Source: Phallusia mammillata
Taxonomy: Eukaryota; Chordata; Ascidiacea; Phlebobranchia; Ascidiidae
NCBI GenBank assembly: GCA_003260075.1
Contig: QLIY01000361.1
Span: forward strand, 62,001-126,000
Length of the DNA stretch: 64,000 bases
Direction of reading: 5' to 3'
Shown here: positions 1 through 13,079 of the stretch, piece after piece
Numbering within the stretch: the stretch's first letter is position 1
Layout: every line of letters starts with the position of its first letter
Notes under the pieces: generated by a model
What the model was told of the DNA's origin: nothing
Seen by the model: the letters and a program-made list of their open reading frames with translations, nothing else
Database searches by the model: none
Position numbers and translations under genes: made by a program

Positions 1-96
1 AATTTGCACTTTCATCGGCCCCAAACCCATTAAGTTGTGTGACAGTGTGATTATGGTTTGGGAAACAAAGTTACGGTTAAAATTACAAATACTTAC

Positions 97-431
97 ACTT
101 GCATACACTTTCTTACAAACGAACGAGCATGTTTGGAAAACGTTTTTGGAAGTTCTGGCATGGGACGTCCTTCGCCGATATGGAACATGGCTGCAATACG
201 GTCCATGCCGAACAGTGGAGGTCGCGTGGTGGCCATTTCAAATACAGTGCAACCTAAACTCCTGTTAACACACAAGGGTAACTTTACCTGAAGTTTTCAG
301 CATATTTAAACTAGCTTCTGGGAGATTTGTAAGAAGATATAAATTTTGCCAAAATAAATGGCATCGTCAGTTCTAAGTTTAGTTTTTTTAAGGCTCCTCG
401 ACTGGTCCCACCAACGTTCTCCCCAGTCGTG

Positions 432-474
<43 letters not shown>

Positions 475-3400
475 CGACAACCTTAATTTCTTGTGAGGTC
501 CAGCCACATAACGCATTATAATACGGTGTAGCTGCAGAGCGTTCAGCCATCATCCACCAATTAGGCCAAGCACTCACTGTTTTGCGCTCCATAACGTTTT
601 AACACCAAGCGAAATAAACTTAACTCAATTTAAATAGAGTCTGGGCTAATGTGCCAAGCTAATCGGCAGGTATGGCACACAAAATAAAAGTATGTTAACG
701 CGTCCACAAAGGTTGTTTACATTTGTGTCCAACACAACAATAACTTACCATACATCCGACTTGGGGCCATGACCTTCGCCGTTTACAACCTCAGGAGCCA
801 TCCAGTAAGGCGTGCCAACCACTGAACGTAGCTGACGATCAAGCGTGTTGTTACCGCTACTTGATGCGCTGCTGCGGGACGATGAAGCTGCAGATTGTTG
901 GTGAACCCGCTTCGCACAACCGAAGTCGATTAACTTGATGATCCCACTCGGTAGCAACATGATATTGTTACCGTTGATGTCCCTGCAAAGCAAAAATTTG
1001 AAAATGACGTTAGGCCATCGACCTTTTCTGTGGCAGAATTTGTACTCGGTCTGCAACGTATTCCAAAGCAGATTATAATTTGTGTTGTTATAGTAGAATA
1101 TTATTAGGTGACAACATTTGCCCCAAACCAAACAGGATTGCCAACTTAAGTGTAGTTTGTAATTGTGTTTTTTGGCGTTAATATATCTGTGCTCTGGGGC
1201 AAACTTAATTTTTTGGTCTCTCTTTTTATGCGCTGTTATGTAATGGACGTGCATTAATGTGCTTAAAAATGATGCTCCAATATTCCATGTTACAACCTAG
1301 CTAAATTTCAGCATCCCGGGTTAAGTGTTATCAATTGTTCACTCTGTCGCAACATGTATACAATGTCCACCGCGAATTGAAAGCACCAGCTGACCCTTTA
1401 CCTGTGTACAACACTGTGTAGGTGGAGAAATGTGACACCCTCCAATATCTGTCTCGTGTATCGCTTGAAAACTGCCTCTTGGAGTGCACCGAAATTTCGT
1501 AAGATGCTGGAAATAGAACCGCCTGTAAGGAACTCCATAAAGATGCTCACTACGTTGCCTTCAAGGCAGGTTCCGATAAAGCTGAAATAGAATACATGTT
1601 TATCTTGGGTACAAAATTGTTGATTCTATGTTACACCACCAATTGCACTTCTATAAAAAAACTGGACTGCTGGTAATTTTATATGAAATAGGGTATGTTG
1701 AGTTTTCAAATAAAAACAACCCAAATTGTCATAAGTGTGCCATGAAGAAAAATGTGGCAAAGAAACGTTAAGATAGCGTGACTTACATTAAACTTCTGCC
1801 GCGGTTAAATAATACTGTAAGTTTTGCAAATGACACACGCACAGCGTTATCTAAACATCAGGAATGGAAACAAACCATTGTTACCTCACAGACACATTGT
1901 TCGGGAATTCGTAAATTGTGCCAACGCTAAGAGCGTGACGTACGTTTGTTTTCAGCAATGACTCTGTGGAAAGTTGCAGCCCTAAACATCTTTGTCGCCT
2001 TTTATGAGGGTAAACACACAATAAGGCCTATATTTGCACCACACACAACAGGGAATAAAGTGTATTTGACAATCAATAAAGCGGGCCGGCTCCTAACGGT
2101 ACAAGTGGCTCACTTGACAATATTTGGGTGTTTCATATCTTTGAGGATGTCAACTTCACGCTGCAAGTTTTCAAACTCTTTCTGTGCTTCACTTCGGTTG
2201 ATGGAAAGTTCCACTTGCTTGACTGCAATAAGTTGACCACCATGTGTCATGCCTTGCCATACCTAAAATCAAAGTAACATTTTTGTTGTAGAATCTTTAA
2301 CAGTGCAGTTCCTTTCCATTTTAACTAGCAACACTAAAAATACTATTGCCAGCAAAAAATCAACTTACTGTTCATAGCATACTACTGTAACAAACATACC
2401 TTGCCAAAAGCTCCTTGGTCGATTAGTGGTCCTTTCTTCCACCCCATACATTTCTCTGTGTTAAGGTGTGCAACTGAAACTGTGGTATTGGAAATAAAAC
2501 TTTCCTCTGTTGTTTCTGATGCACGAGATTCAACACCCTGCAAAATTACATCAAGATACATTACAGACTGAATAAAACATTACATATTTTTACAAACACA
2601 TACCTTTCGCAAGTCTTCTCCTTCATCAATCATAATCTCATCGTGCTTTTTGAGAGCAGACATTGTTAGCTGCCGAGACAGTTTGTGTGTTTGGGACTTC
2701 AAATCTTCTCCTTCATGTTCTAAAAAAACAATAAAACCAAATTTATATTTTAAAAAGTACCAATGATTTTTAATATAGCTTAAATTTTTATGTTTTACAA
2801 GCAAAATAAAACACTGCCCCATACCAATTTTAGTTCAGTAATTTGAATGGCTCTTATAGAACTTCTTTTGGCAATATTTGGGCTTACCAAGATGGATACT
2901 GCAATCTGACTCAGAAGAAAGATTTTCATCATCATCATCATTAGGTCCATGTAGTGTCCGGCGCATATGTTCTAACATTTCCATCTCTGAGTCATCTTCT
3001 GAGTAAGCTTCCATCAATGATTCACGAAACAGTTTTGCAACAGAATTGTTGACTGGTTTCTCAATGTCACAATCAATTAGAGATACTTGATCATCAACAT
3101 CTATTCCTTGCTTATCGTTAGTGTACATAGTTGGTTCACTATTAGATGCAATTATATCTGGTGGACCAGATGTGCTCTTTAATGTACTTGAGCCATCATC
3201 TTCACTTTCTGAATCTGAATATTTTGTCAAGACATGCGCATCCATTTCTGACCTGGGTTGCATGAGTCGCTTACGATATGTTTGAAGCTCATCATCTTCA
3301 CTTGCACTGCTTAGATCCCCATCTGTAAGTGTTTTGTCACTTCCTGCATCACTAGTCCAAACTTCCAACTCCATTAGATTGCGCACATTATCACTGTAAC

Positions 3401-6400
3401 TTGAATTTGTCAGAGACAAATCAGGTATAACCAAATCCACCCTTTTTTCTTTCATTTCAATTTCATCGAGATTTATTTCTTCTACAGTTTCCAAATCATC
3501 CTTTTTTTCTTTCAATTCAATTTTATCAACACTTACTTCTTTCACAATTTCCACATCTTTAGATGAAGAGCTCTCCTTTGATGTCAGTTGAGTAATTTGG
3601 AGAGCATTTGTTGTTGGAGTATCCTGTGTACCATCAGTAAGAGATTGAGAACTCTTCCATGAGTTTGTTTGTGATTCAGGGATAGGGCTTAATTTGTTAA
3701 ATCTTGGAATACAGCTTTCATCTGAAATTTGGTGAGGCATTGGCACTTCCAAAGAGTTCTGGTCTTTAACCAAAACATTTTCGGTCTCATTTTTGGAAAC
3801 TACAACATGCCATGATTTTCCAGAGATTAGTGCTTCAGTGTCATCTAGTTTAGCATCAACATATTTGTCTGTTTTTGTGTCCTTTCCACCTTTTTCTACA
3901 GCGAGTCCAGCAGATTTTGCCCTTGGTTTGGTAATACTTCCATGTGGTCCATTACCTAGTTGTTTTTTGCCACTTTTTATTGGTCCTTTCGATTTTCCAC
4001 TGGCACATTTTTTGCCAGATTTCACCCTATTGTCTGCAGTTTTCACCTTTCTTGGAAAAATTTTAGTGGCTTTGCGATCAGCAATATGTTTAAGAAGCAG
4101 TTCTGAGTCATTTGATGGGTATGCCTCTCGAATTATTGGTGTAGAAATACCATTTAAAATTTTGTTGGATTTTAAAGCTCGCAGATCATTGGTATTGGCA
4201 TTTTTATTCACTTTGCTAGAAGCTTCTTTCTTTGGTGTTTCTGTCTTATTGTGTTTGCTGTCCACATTGTTCGATGGCTGTGTACAATCAACTGTTTCAT
4301 GTAAAACGACACTATTCACTTTTGCGCTATCAACTGGCGTGTGGTCTTGTTTGTGTTCAGGTATATCATTACCCTTTCTTTTACCAGTTGCTGATGCTGG
4401 TTTTGACTTTTGCAAAGCAAAGTTTCGAAGACTGATCATTTTTCCTTTTCTTTTTAATTCATTTTGCCGTAAAGGTGATTCCTTTTTACCAACCTTGCCA
4501 GTTTTATTTTGCTCCGCCTTTTTGGAAATATATTTTCCATTGTTGTTTGACATTTTCCCCTTTATAAGCTTTTTCTTTCCTATTTCCTTTGGGTCAACTG
4601 GTGTTAAGGCAGGAGCAGATTCACTGTCATTATTCTCGTTATTACTTCCATTCAAGTTAACTGTTATCTTGACAGCTTCATCTTGTTCAGAAACATGCAA
4701 AGTTAATGACTTCGGTCTATCATAAGGTTCAATTGTGTTTTCTACTGGTATTGACTTGATCTCTTCAGTCAGATCATCAAGTTCTTGAACAGCTTGTTGG
4801 AATGACGATTCTGTTAAAACAGTTTCTGTTTGCTTTTCTCTCTTACCTGGTAGATCAGCAGCAACTTTGGCAGGTTTGTAATTTTGCTTATCCTCCTTTT
4901 TTTGAAACACAGCTTGGACAGAAATGTTGCTTGGATATTTGCCATTAGGTTTCTTTACCAATTCCTTGGCAGGACCTTTCTCCTGTGGTTTTTGGTCAGT
5001 GAAAACATGCTTTGGTGACTTTGAGTTTGCATTTTGATCTTTGGAATTACTTGTGATGTCAAACTTAATTGGACTCTTTACCTTTTGGTTACTTTTGAAG
5101 ACACTGTTTGCTTCAGATAACTTGTCTTCTTTCTTGTCAATTTCAAGCTTGCTCTTTTCTATAGTTTTATCACTTTTGGGGTTATCCAAATTGCTGTCAA
5201 TCCTCATAAACTTTTTAGGTTTGGGTGAAGACTTATTTGTAAAATTCTCCATCATGTTTCTTTCTTGTGTTTCTGTGTTTGTTTGGGAAAAGTTTTCTAA
5301 ATCACTTTTCTTCAAAATCCTATTAAGTTTTGGGGATGATTGTCCATTCTGCATGGAAAATTGTTTTGTTTGCTTCACTTCTTCTGCCCCACTTAAGAAT
5401 CCATTTTTTGATGCATTTGTTTTGTAGTTATTGCCATGACTGTCGAAATTTTGATTGTTGTTGCTATTGTTCTGATTGTTTTTGCTACTATCTACATGAA
5501 CCAAATTTTCAAATTTAAGAACTTTGCTATCATTGTTTGCAAATCCATTTGTAACAAAGTCCACTAAAGGGGGAGAGAAGCTTGTTGCAGTTTTATTTCT
5601 ATTAGTAATATTTTGCATCTTAGCAATTTCCTGAACCTCTATCTTTGGAGGTATATTGTCATTGTCTGGCTGCATTGCATCTGTACGTAGTGGTGATATT
5701 TTATGAAGAGAGTGGATTGAATGCTCATGCAAGGTTTCTTCAATGGCAGAAAGTGGGTCACTAAACACCATATGATCACCCAAAATTCCAATCTTTTTGC
5801 GGGGTGTAGATGTAACTGATGACACAACCACTGAGTCCTCCATGTTGTATTCAGACTTTAAGGGGTCAAGCCGAACCATTGATAATGGATTTCTGCGTGA
5901 TGAAGCCCATTTTCCAGATGATGATCTGCCAAGAGGTGTTGTGCCTATAGCACAAAACCATAAGAGTGTACAAAGTAAATGCAACCATATAGTACAAAGT
6001 AGTTGGGTGTGATGGCTGTTTTTTGGTCAAATGGGCATTTACACGCAAAAAATTGGACAAGCGTTGTTTCTTAAAGAAGTTTTTGGTTAAAGATGTTAAT
6101 CTAGCATTTCAAATGATATTAATTTTTATGTCCAGTATAAATGAATTTTGAATACATATGTAGGAAAATATAAAAACAAACAACTATATACATGTACAAA
6201 ATCTAAGGTTCTTAATTTGTTGAACATTAAGGGCATAATCCTACTTCGTGATCTGGCACTTCTTGGTGTTTCCCAGTCCTCTTCCCTGTCAAAAGGTGTT
6301 GAAGATCGAGACAATGATATGACCGTTAAACTAAAAATAAAATAACAATGAACTACATATTTACAACTGAAAAATCAATAAAAAACAAATGGTTAAATAG

Positions 6401-7411
6401 TTTAAGCAATAAAAAGTTGTTTAAATGAACCTGGAATCAAGGGCTGGTAGAATCAACTTGCTTGGTGATATACTCCCATCTTAAATAAAAACATGACAAA
6501 GTTTAATTTCACAGTCTTAATTCTTGCTAAAAAATTACCACTAAGTTGCATTTACAACTCTAGTGCTGTCTGTGTGTTGACTACTTTTAGACAACAAACC
6601 TTATATCATTTGATTTGTTAATGGTTTGAACGCAATTCTTCTGAACAAATTTACCTTGTGGTTTAAGTAATCTGTCTTTAACCATGTCATGCTTAATATT
6701 TGGAGTACTAGTTGATCGCATCCGAGTTTGTTGGGTTGGTTTTACAAATGTCACTTGTTTTCTTGCAAAGCCACTTGAAATCTACAATATAAACAAAAAT
6801 TAGCTATCATTCCCCAAATAAAATAGTTTAAGCTGTTTTAATCGGGCATGTAGCCTACATTAGATAACAAACAAATTATGTACATAACTTTTACCTGACA
6901 ATTTTACTATATTATCATTAAATACACAAAATTATGACCAGCATTTTACTGATCATATTGTTACTAAAGATGGTTGCAAAAGCAAAACATATTTGTTCTT
7001 TATACTAAAGCTAACTGCTTTAGCCTTGAAACAAACATTTCCAAACTTGCGACTGTGTCAGCTTTTTTCACCAAACTTACATCTGAAGCCGAGAAAACAG
7101 ATTGTAAATATTCGTTTGTTTTTCTTGACATTTTTATCTCAGGTGTTGACAGAGTTCTTGAGTGGCCCTTTCCACCTATCCACCCTCTTTCTTCAGGCAT
7201 GTTTACCTTTGAGCTAGGTCTACAAACAATATAACTTTTTATCACGCACAAGTGGTTGATCACGCTACGTTTTTATTGCTTTATGTAACTTGCAAATAGT
7301 TTACCTTTCTTCCTGTGCAGTAACCCAACCATTACTGGAAGGGTGAAGGTGCCTTTCGTCCAATGTATGATTGTTATCTAAGTTATTGGGAAGAACCTTT
7401 TTACCTTTCAT
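97..7411 (-). CDS. MAP3K19: MAP3K19/YSK4-like STE11-family protein kinase (3' end beyond window)
   Basis: Twelve exons join in phase: 7305-7411 (start ATG at 7411), 7081-7219, 6655-6781, 6431-6479, 6245-6330, the giant exon 2888-5944, 2604-2719, 2400-2537, 2114-2262, 1403-1581, 749-982 and 97-261, about 1515 residues so far. The first ~1100 residues are low-complexity, Ser/Lys/Asp/Asn-rich and probably disordered. The kinase domain follows: glycine loop DQGAFGKVW, ATP-binding lysine in LIAVKQV, catalytic HRD, metal-binding DFG in IDFGCAK, and GTPYWMAPE. The order and wording match vertebrate MAP3K19 (YSK4), a MAP3K acting upstream of JNK/p38/ERK modules. The catalytic loop reads HRDINGNN where the family has HRDIKGNN, so the loop lysine is an asparagine. 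The last ~35 kinase residues lie left of position 1. The N-terminal exons are supported by phase and splice sites, not by homology. A 41-G tract lies in the last visible intron. Confidence 0.85.
394..640 (+). repeat. Interspersed repeat, copy A, containing a 41-G tract
   Basis: This intronic stretch shares blocks with 8380-8625, including an ACGGTGTAGCTGCAG block, a CCACCAA block and an end reading GAGCGAAATAAACT or close to it. A run of 41 G occupies 434-474. The shared blocks in the same order indicate a dispersed repeat family; no terminal inverted repeats or target duplication were found. Confidence 0.6.
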
Positions 7412-8927
7412 GTTTTAACTTTTAATGCAGGACACAAGTTGTCGAAAATACCATTGTATCTTGGACTTTGTTGCAATTTAGGCCTATCTAAAAGCTTCTA
7501 CATACAAAATGGATAATTGCAAAACTAAGCTTCATGAGACACAGTAGCGTTTATTGCCCAATTAACAGATAAATTGACATTTAGCGTTTTTAAATGCAGA
7601 CAATATTTACTTTTTCCCGACATTTAAAATTAATCAATAAAGCTTGTTTACATAGGCAACAAGCACAGTTACCACTGTCACGCCTGAGCAACCACGGCTA
7701 CAGAAATCATCTGAAGACATTAAAAGTCATAACCGAGTCAAATTCTTAGGGCTTAGGTAGAAAAATGCGTGGGTGGCAAGAATTTTAGGGTTGGGATTTT
7801 TAATGGAATGTTGTAATTTACAAAGTTATTCGAGAAACTTGGGGGGAGGATGCCTCCTGTTGCACCCAAATGCCTACTAACATAATTTTTGTAATAGCGT
7901 TACCACGGATGATGTACCACTTGACCACTATTTTTCTCGGCTAAAATCACTTGCGTTGTGTGATTGTTGTCTGGTAATTGCTCGAGCAGTTGACTTGCTG
8001 CCAATATTTTACAGATAGCTGTCGAACAACCTGGATGAATTTGATACTGCGACCCACGTCCCCTTTCGATGCCCTCGACCGAATGCATGTTGCTTCTGAA
8101 TTTCGACTTTTATTTTATTTTTATTTTTACTATTCGTGTACATATTAGAGGAAGTGTTCCTTTATATCAATCTGTTATCTATTTTTATGTAGTCCAATGC
8201 GAACTACGACTAGTTTTCAAGTTTTATAATTTTTAACAAATTCAAAGGTTAACACCCACAATGTGTGTTCTTCACCCTTTCTTCCGGCGCTCGAAACTAT
8301 CCGGCAGGGTTTCTTTTCCTGTCGAACCCCACCCTCTTTCCCTAACACGGGTGGTTAGATTAGGTCCCAACCTGACTGGTTCCCACAATGTTTCACCCCC
8401 AGTCTTGACGTCCTAATGCGCCAACCTCACCCTCTGATGTGAGTCCCCGTCACATAACGGTGTAGCTGCAGCGCGTTTCTCATATCTCCACCAACTGTGC
8501 CCTCTAATTTGTCGCGCTTTTTAACGTCTCCACGTTGCGCAGCTATCTCCGGCAAGGTGAATATTTTAGTGCAATTGTGTTGCTACGATTTTTTCACCGA
8601 GCGAAATAAACTCAACTTAACTCATGCCCGGCGCGCATTGTGATGCCTGACCATACGCATTGTAAGATTCGCAAGCACATTTTTTTTCCCGCAAGGGCAG
8701 TCCACTAAATAATACCTCAAATTCTCCTAAAACAACAAATCCTCCCAAAAGCAAGTAACTCTGTTTTAGTCCCACAAAGAAACTTCTTGCATAACAAACA
8801 AAATCAGGCAGTTAATGCTGAACACTGAAACAAGACATACTGAAATTGCATTTTGTGAATTTTTATCTCATTTGGCAGTGGAACAAAAAAAATACAAATT
8901 AAATTGCAAAGTATGTGGCAAGTAAAA
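7412..8927. other. Intergenic region between MAP3K19-like start and coiled-coil gene end
   Basis: It should hold the promoter of the minus-strand kinase gene immediately above 7411. No convincing coding exon is visible on either strand. The right part, from about 8245, is repeat copy B. Confidence 0.6.
8245..8625 (+). repeat. Interspersed repeat, copy B
   Basis: Diverged relative of the repeat at 394-640, sharing the GGTGTAGCTGCAG core and the GAGCGAAATAAACTCAACTT-type end in the same orientation. It is locally richer in C and CpG than its surroundings. A trace of the same 3' end in reverse orientation lies near 20085-20100. Confidence 0.55.
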
Positions 8928-11900
8928 CTAAATGATTGAAAGGTTTTGCAGCTTTTCAACGGCAGCTCTGTCAGCTTGTAAGACTTGGTCAAAAGACTTG
9001 CTGGATAGTTCAAAGGCACTAGATTCACTTGATACTGGCAATTCTCCATCAAATGATTGCAAATCATGTGAATAGTCATAGTTTGAAAATATGTCATCTA
9101 CTGTTTCACTATTAGTTTGTAAATTTGTTCGTTGTATCAAACTACGACTTGAGTTCATCGATGCTTGCATTCCCGCTGCCGCTTTTCGCTTTGCGTTATC
9201 TAGTTGGTAAGAGAGTTTGGTAATTTCATACTGTCTCATTGTGTTTTCTTCCTTTTCTTTTTGAAGATGCTGTTTTACATCCAGTAACTAAAAAGGAATA
9301 TCCGTTATTTTCATAAAGCAAATGTACTGTATTGTTACCTTAGACAAAATATGGTAAAGTTTATGTACTATAGTTTTTAAAACGTCAGGTATATTTTTTA
9401 GACCAACCTGTTTTTTTAAATCAGCAACCTGTCTGCTGTTAACTGAAGTTATAATTTCTCCCCGCGTTTCCAAGTAATCATCAATAATTTTTTTGACATT
9501 TTTAGGAACTTTATTCAGGGATTGATTTTCTTTGTTTGCAGCAATCTTCATTTGGCTAAGACTAGCAGATAAAGTATCCTTGTTTCTGAAAAACCAGATG
9601 AATTTATGACTATGTAGTATTTTTTCATTATAATAAAAAACAAAGTCAATTAAACAATATAATTTTAGTAAGTCATTCCACAACCAGAGTTTAACACTAT
9701 TTTTATCATTCCCATTCTTGCACATGAATGCGAATGATAAAACTTCCAAACTAAAAAACAAGTGCACTATTTTTTATTGTTCCAAAATGTCCATGTAAAC
9801 TTGCATTTTTGAGGCACAGTTCTTTTGGTGTTGCACTTCCTTTTGTAACTCCCGAACCTTGATTTCAAACTCTTGGATTGTATTGTTCAGATCATTTTTC
9901 TGACAAATCCATTTGTTTCTTGCATCAGTAAGATGATCAAGTTCATCTCTGTAAAACATATATTGATAAAAAACATTATGGAGTAATAAGTAAAATGTTG
10001 TATTACAAAAAAACGTGTAAAGTAAATACTTGTTCATCAGATGTTCAGTTTGCAGCTGCACTAATTGGGCTGTAATCTCTGATTTTTCTTTTAATAGTTG
10101 ACTTTGTTGATGCTCATAGTTTAGTTTCATGGATGATTCCCTTTGAGTGAAGTAATTGATTTGCTCATCCCTCTGTGATCTCATTGTGGCACAAATTTCC
10201 TACACAACAATATTAACAGCCACTTATATGTTTAATGTAAGTAAACTTGTTTCGCAAAAGACTATATTTCCTATTAATAAATGGAATAGTAAGTTTTAAA
10301 CAACACAGCTTTAACTCCTTAAAAAATCAAAACATAATACCAATATTATTATAGACAAAAAGTACAGTACAAAAAAAATGAAAAATACTTTAGTTTGTGA
10401 CCATGACAAATTTATCAGCATTCGAGGAGAAAGTCTAAGACAGTGGTTCCCAACCAGGGCCCATGCCCCCCCAGGGGAGCCACGAGCTGTGTTCCGGGGG
10501 GGCCACAGGCATAGATTCACAAGAAACACCCACTAAAAGTCATTTTCACTTTAACTTTATTCCCGAATTTAATCGACTATTTCACATACTATTTGTTTAT
10601 AGTGAGGTTTATCATGCTCATTTACTCTATTAGACCTGTTTAAGGCCAAAATTAATACCGCATTCCAACGCGAGATTGCNTTTAGGGCCAAAATTAATAC
10701 CGCATTCCAACGTGAGATTTGCTATCTACATTTTAAGGGGGCCACAGGTCATACATGGCAACTTGAAGGGGGCCACGAGGTTAGCTACTTAAGTAGCTTA
10801 GCTATTTAAGTGGATGTTTTCAAAAGAATGTTATTAGGTTGGTGCGGGTAACTCTTTTACAACACTTTAGAAACATACAAGCTAAAATAAACAAATAGTT
10901 TGCTTTCACTTTTAGGGAACAGTTAAATACATTTTTTGTTCAGCCTGTTGTGAAACTTCAATATCCCACTCATTTAAATAGGTTAATCAAAATTTGTAAT
11001 GGCCACTAGGATAAATATTGTTTGCTTGGGTACTCATACACAGGTTTTTTTAAGGTTTGGTTTACCGCTAAGTAGTTTTAAGAGACGCAAGTGTTTCATT
11101 TCAATACCAAAAAATAGCCATATTTGCTTATTTGCTTACAAGTCCAAATTTTGGGAAACCGCTGGAGAAAAACAAAACACCTTGAAAAAACACTGCTCAT
11201 ACATACTTCTAGCTCATCTATATGTTCTTGTAGAGCTTGACTGAAGATGTCACTTTCAGCAATTGTTATTTGTAGGTCACATTTCACTTCTTGCAATTTA
11301 AACAGTTCTTCTTTTGCCTGTTGTAGTTCATTACATGACTCCTTTAACTTACAATTTATAGAAGTATTTTCTTTTGTGAGTTCACCAAGGGTAACTTTCA
11401 GACTTTTAATTTCATCATGAAGAGCTTCAAACCTAAATTAAATACATGTCCAATTGCAGAAAAATTTCATGTGAAATTGTGAGTAAATTTTACCTTTGTG
11501 TTTCATTTTCTGGGTTATCCATCTTGAGTTGGGACTGTGTTTGAATATATTTCTCTTGGATGTTTGCCAACTCTTCATCAAGCTCTTGCTTTTCATTCTG
11601 TAGTTGCTTAAATGCTTTTTCATAGTGTGTCATTTTTTCTTCCAACTAAAAATGCAAATTCATTGTAAGTGGTTGACATTACTTAAATGTCGAATGTAAA
11701 CAGCAAACACATTTTTGTTATCTAAACACACACAATCATGTTTTACCTGCAAAACCAGTATTTCAAGATTACGACATTGGTCAGTCATCAATAAAATTGT
11801 TTCAACAAAATTGTTTGGCAATTGGTAAACACCTTTTTCTTCTTTAACATCAAATATGTCTGATTTCCATGAGCTTAAAGCAGTTTTTAAAACTTCCAGG

Positions 11901-11947
11901 ACTTCAAAGATTTGAGCATAAATGTTGCTTTCACCCATTCTGAACAT
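8928..11947 (-). CDS. Unidentified coiled-coil protein
   Basis: I do not recognise the family. Exons visible on the minus strand are 11747-11947 (ATG at 11947 or 11938), 11494-11645, 11207-11432, 10030-10199, about 9850-9948, 9408-9585 and 8928-9287 (stop). Phases agree across all joins except the 9850-9948 to 9408-9585 junction, which needs a weak GTTACA donor at 9849 to stay open. The product is rich in E, K, Q and L with heptad-like stretches (for example EKAFKQLQNEKQELDEEL), typical of centrosomal, ciliary or scaffold proteins. The C-terminus is Ser-rich and ends KLQNLSII. I considered CEP63/DEUP1 but saw no diagnostic motif. The long intron between 10199 and 11207 holds a hAT-like repeat and an N join. 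It is divergently arranged with ANKS3 across about 1.1 kb. Confidence 0.7.
10441..10800. mobile_element. hAT-like non-autonomous element fragment with N join
   Basis: Begins with CAGTGGTTCCCAACC, a classic hAT-type terminus, followed by G/C-rich GGGGGCCACAGG-type sequence that recurs near 10740 and 10770. A single N at 10680 separates two near-identical copies of about 40 bases (AATACCGCATTCCAACG), so the interior is an unmerged contig join. The right terminus was not found. Confidence 0.6.
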
Positions 11948-11993
11948 TTATCCGCACACTGATTTTAAGAGCGAACCACAACAACAAATGAAG

Positions 11994-12191
11994 TCATGTG
12001 GGAGTATTTCTAAAGCTGCACTTCTTAGACTTCTTACATATTTGCAACAGATCAATTTAGAAAATCAATTTGATCATACAGGGGGGGGGGGTTCATGTGG
12101 GAGTATTTCTAAAGCTGCACTTCTTAGACTCCTTAGTCCTTACATTACATATTTGCAACAGATCAATTTAGAAAATCAATTTGATCATACA
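11994..12191 (+). repeat. Local duplication around a 10-G spacer (12081-12090)
   Basis: About 90 bases before the spacer are repeated after it; the right copy has a short insertion (CCTTAGTCCTTACAT region). Interpreted as an unmerged haplotype overlap. Confidence 0.85.
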
Positions 12192-12235
12192 GACATTAGT
12201 TGGTAGGAAATCCATGCTCACGGCTGAATCTAAAA

Positions 12236-12417
12236 CAAAATCAGCAAAACATTTCAAAATAGTTCATCCAGGAGACCAGGACACATTTCCAAAAGGGATA
12301 ATCCCACTTGAATTGGGGGGGGGGGAAACAAAATCAGCAAAACATTTTTAAATAGTTCATCCAGGTCTTCCAGGAGACCAGGACACATTTCCAAAAGGGA
12401 TAATCCCACTTGAATTG
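12236..12417 (+). repeat. Local duplication around an 11-G run (12315-12325)
   Basis: About 80 bases ending CCCACTTGAATT are repeated on both sides; the right copy carries a small extra CCAGGTCTT. Same assembly-join interpretation. Confidence 0.85.
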
Positions 12418-12535
12418 GCTCCGGTTCAGTGCGTCTATGGCAACAACAAATTATCACGCATCGCTACACTTATTGCATGACCAGTAACAGTGCTTCCATC
12501 TAGACTCTAGAGAGTACGGGTATTAAAATGTCATT

Positions 12536-12740
12536 TACAAGGAACTAATTACTTTTTGTAAATTAAGCAGACATAAAAAAATTGAATTTTTTTGTTATTA
12601 CTGAGCAGTGAGAATAGTTGTACACAATAAAAAGGGGGGGGGGTTACAAGGAATTAATTACTTTTTGTAAATTAAGCAGACATAAAAAAAATGATTTTTT
12701 TGTTATTACTGAGCAGTGAGAATAGTTGTACACAATAAAA
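12536..12740 (+). repeat. Local duplication around a 10-G spacer (12634-12643)
   Basis: About 97 bases ending GTACACAATAAAA are repeated on both sides with one or two differences. Confidence 0.85.
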
Positions 12741-13079
12741 ACAACGCAAAACGAACCTAGTAATCTAAATGTAGCAATTTATCGTGTATTTTTAGTTTGC
12801 AACAAATGTTTATGTCCTTACAAGTAGTCTGAACTACTTGAAAAAACTAACTGTAATCTACAAATTTGAAGAATAAGTTTGCGCTTTTATATGCCTAAAA
12901 TCGACATTCCGTTTAAAAAGGAATGGGAAACACTGGTAATCTCATCTCACCTTTTGTGTAAACCTGCACGAGAAATGTATCATTATCTTTACAGTCTATT
13001 TGTGATAAAATCTTTGGACCGGTGCGCAAAAATCTAAAGTTTTAAGGGGACGGTCTACATTGTTAGCAGAACAAGGGTG

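Larger units (their letters stand above)
11948..13079. promoter_or_regulatory. Divergent intergenic region, coiled-coil gene / ANKS3
   Basis: About 1.1 kb between two divergent start codons, so it should contain both promoters. No core promoter motif was assigned. It is inflated by three spacer-linked local duplications around 12085, 12320 and 12638; after removing the extra copies the true spacing would be about 0.8 kb. Confidence 0.5.

Noticed and set aside
3793..4725. 310-codon plus-strand open frame inside the kinase gene
   Set aside because: It is antisense to the Ser/Lys-rich giant exon; its Phe/Leu-rich composition is the mirror image of that coding sequence.
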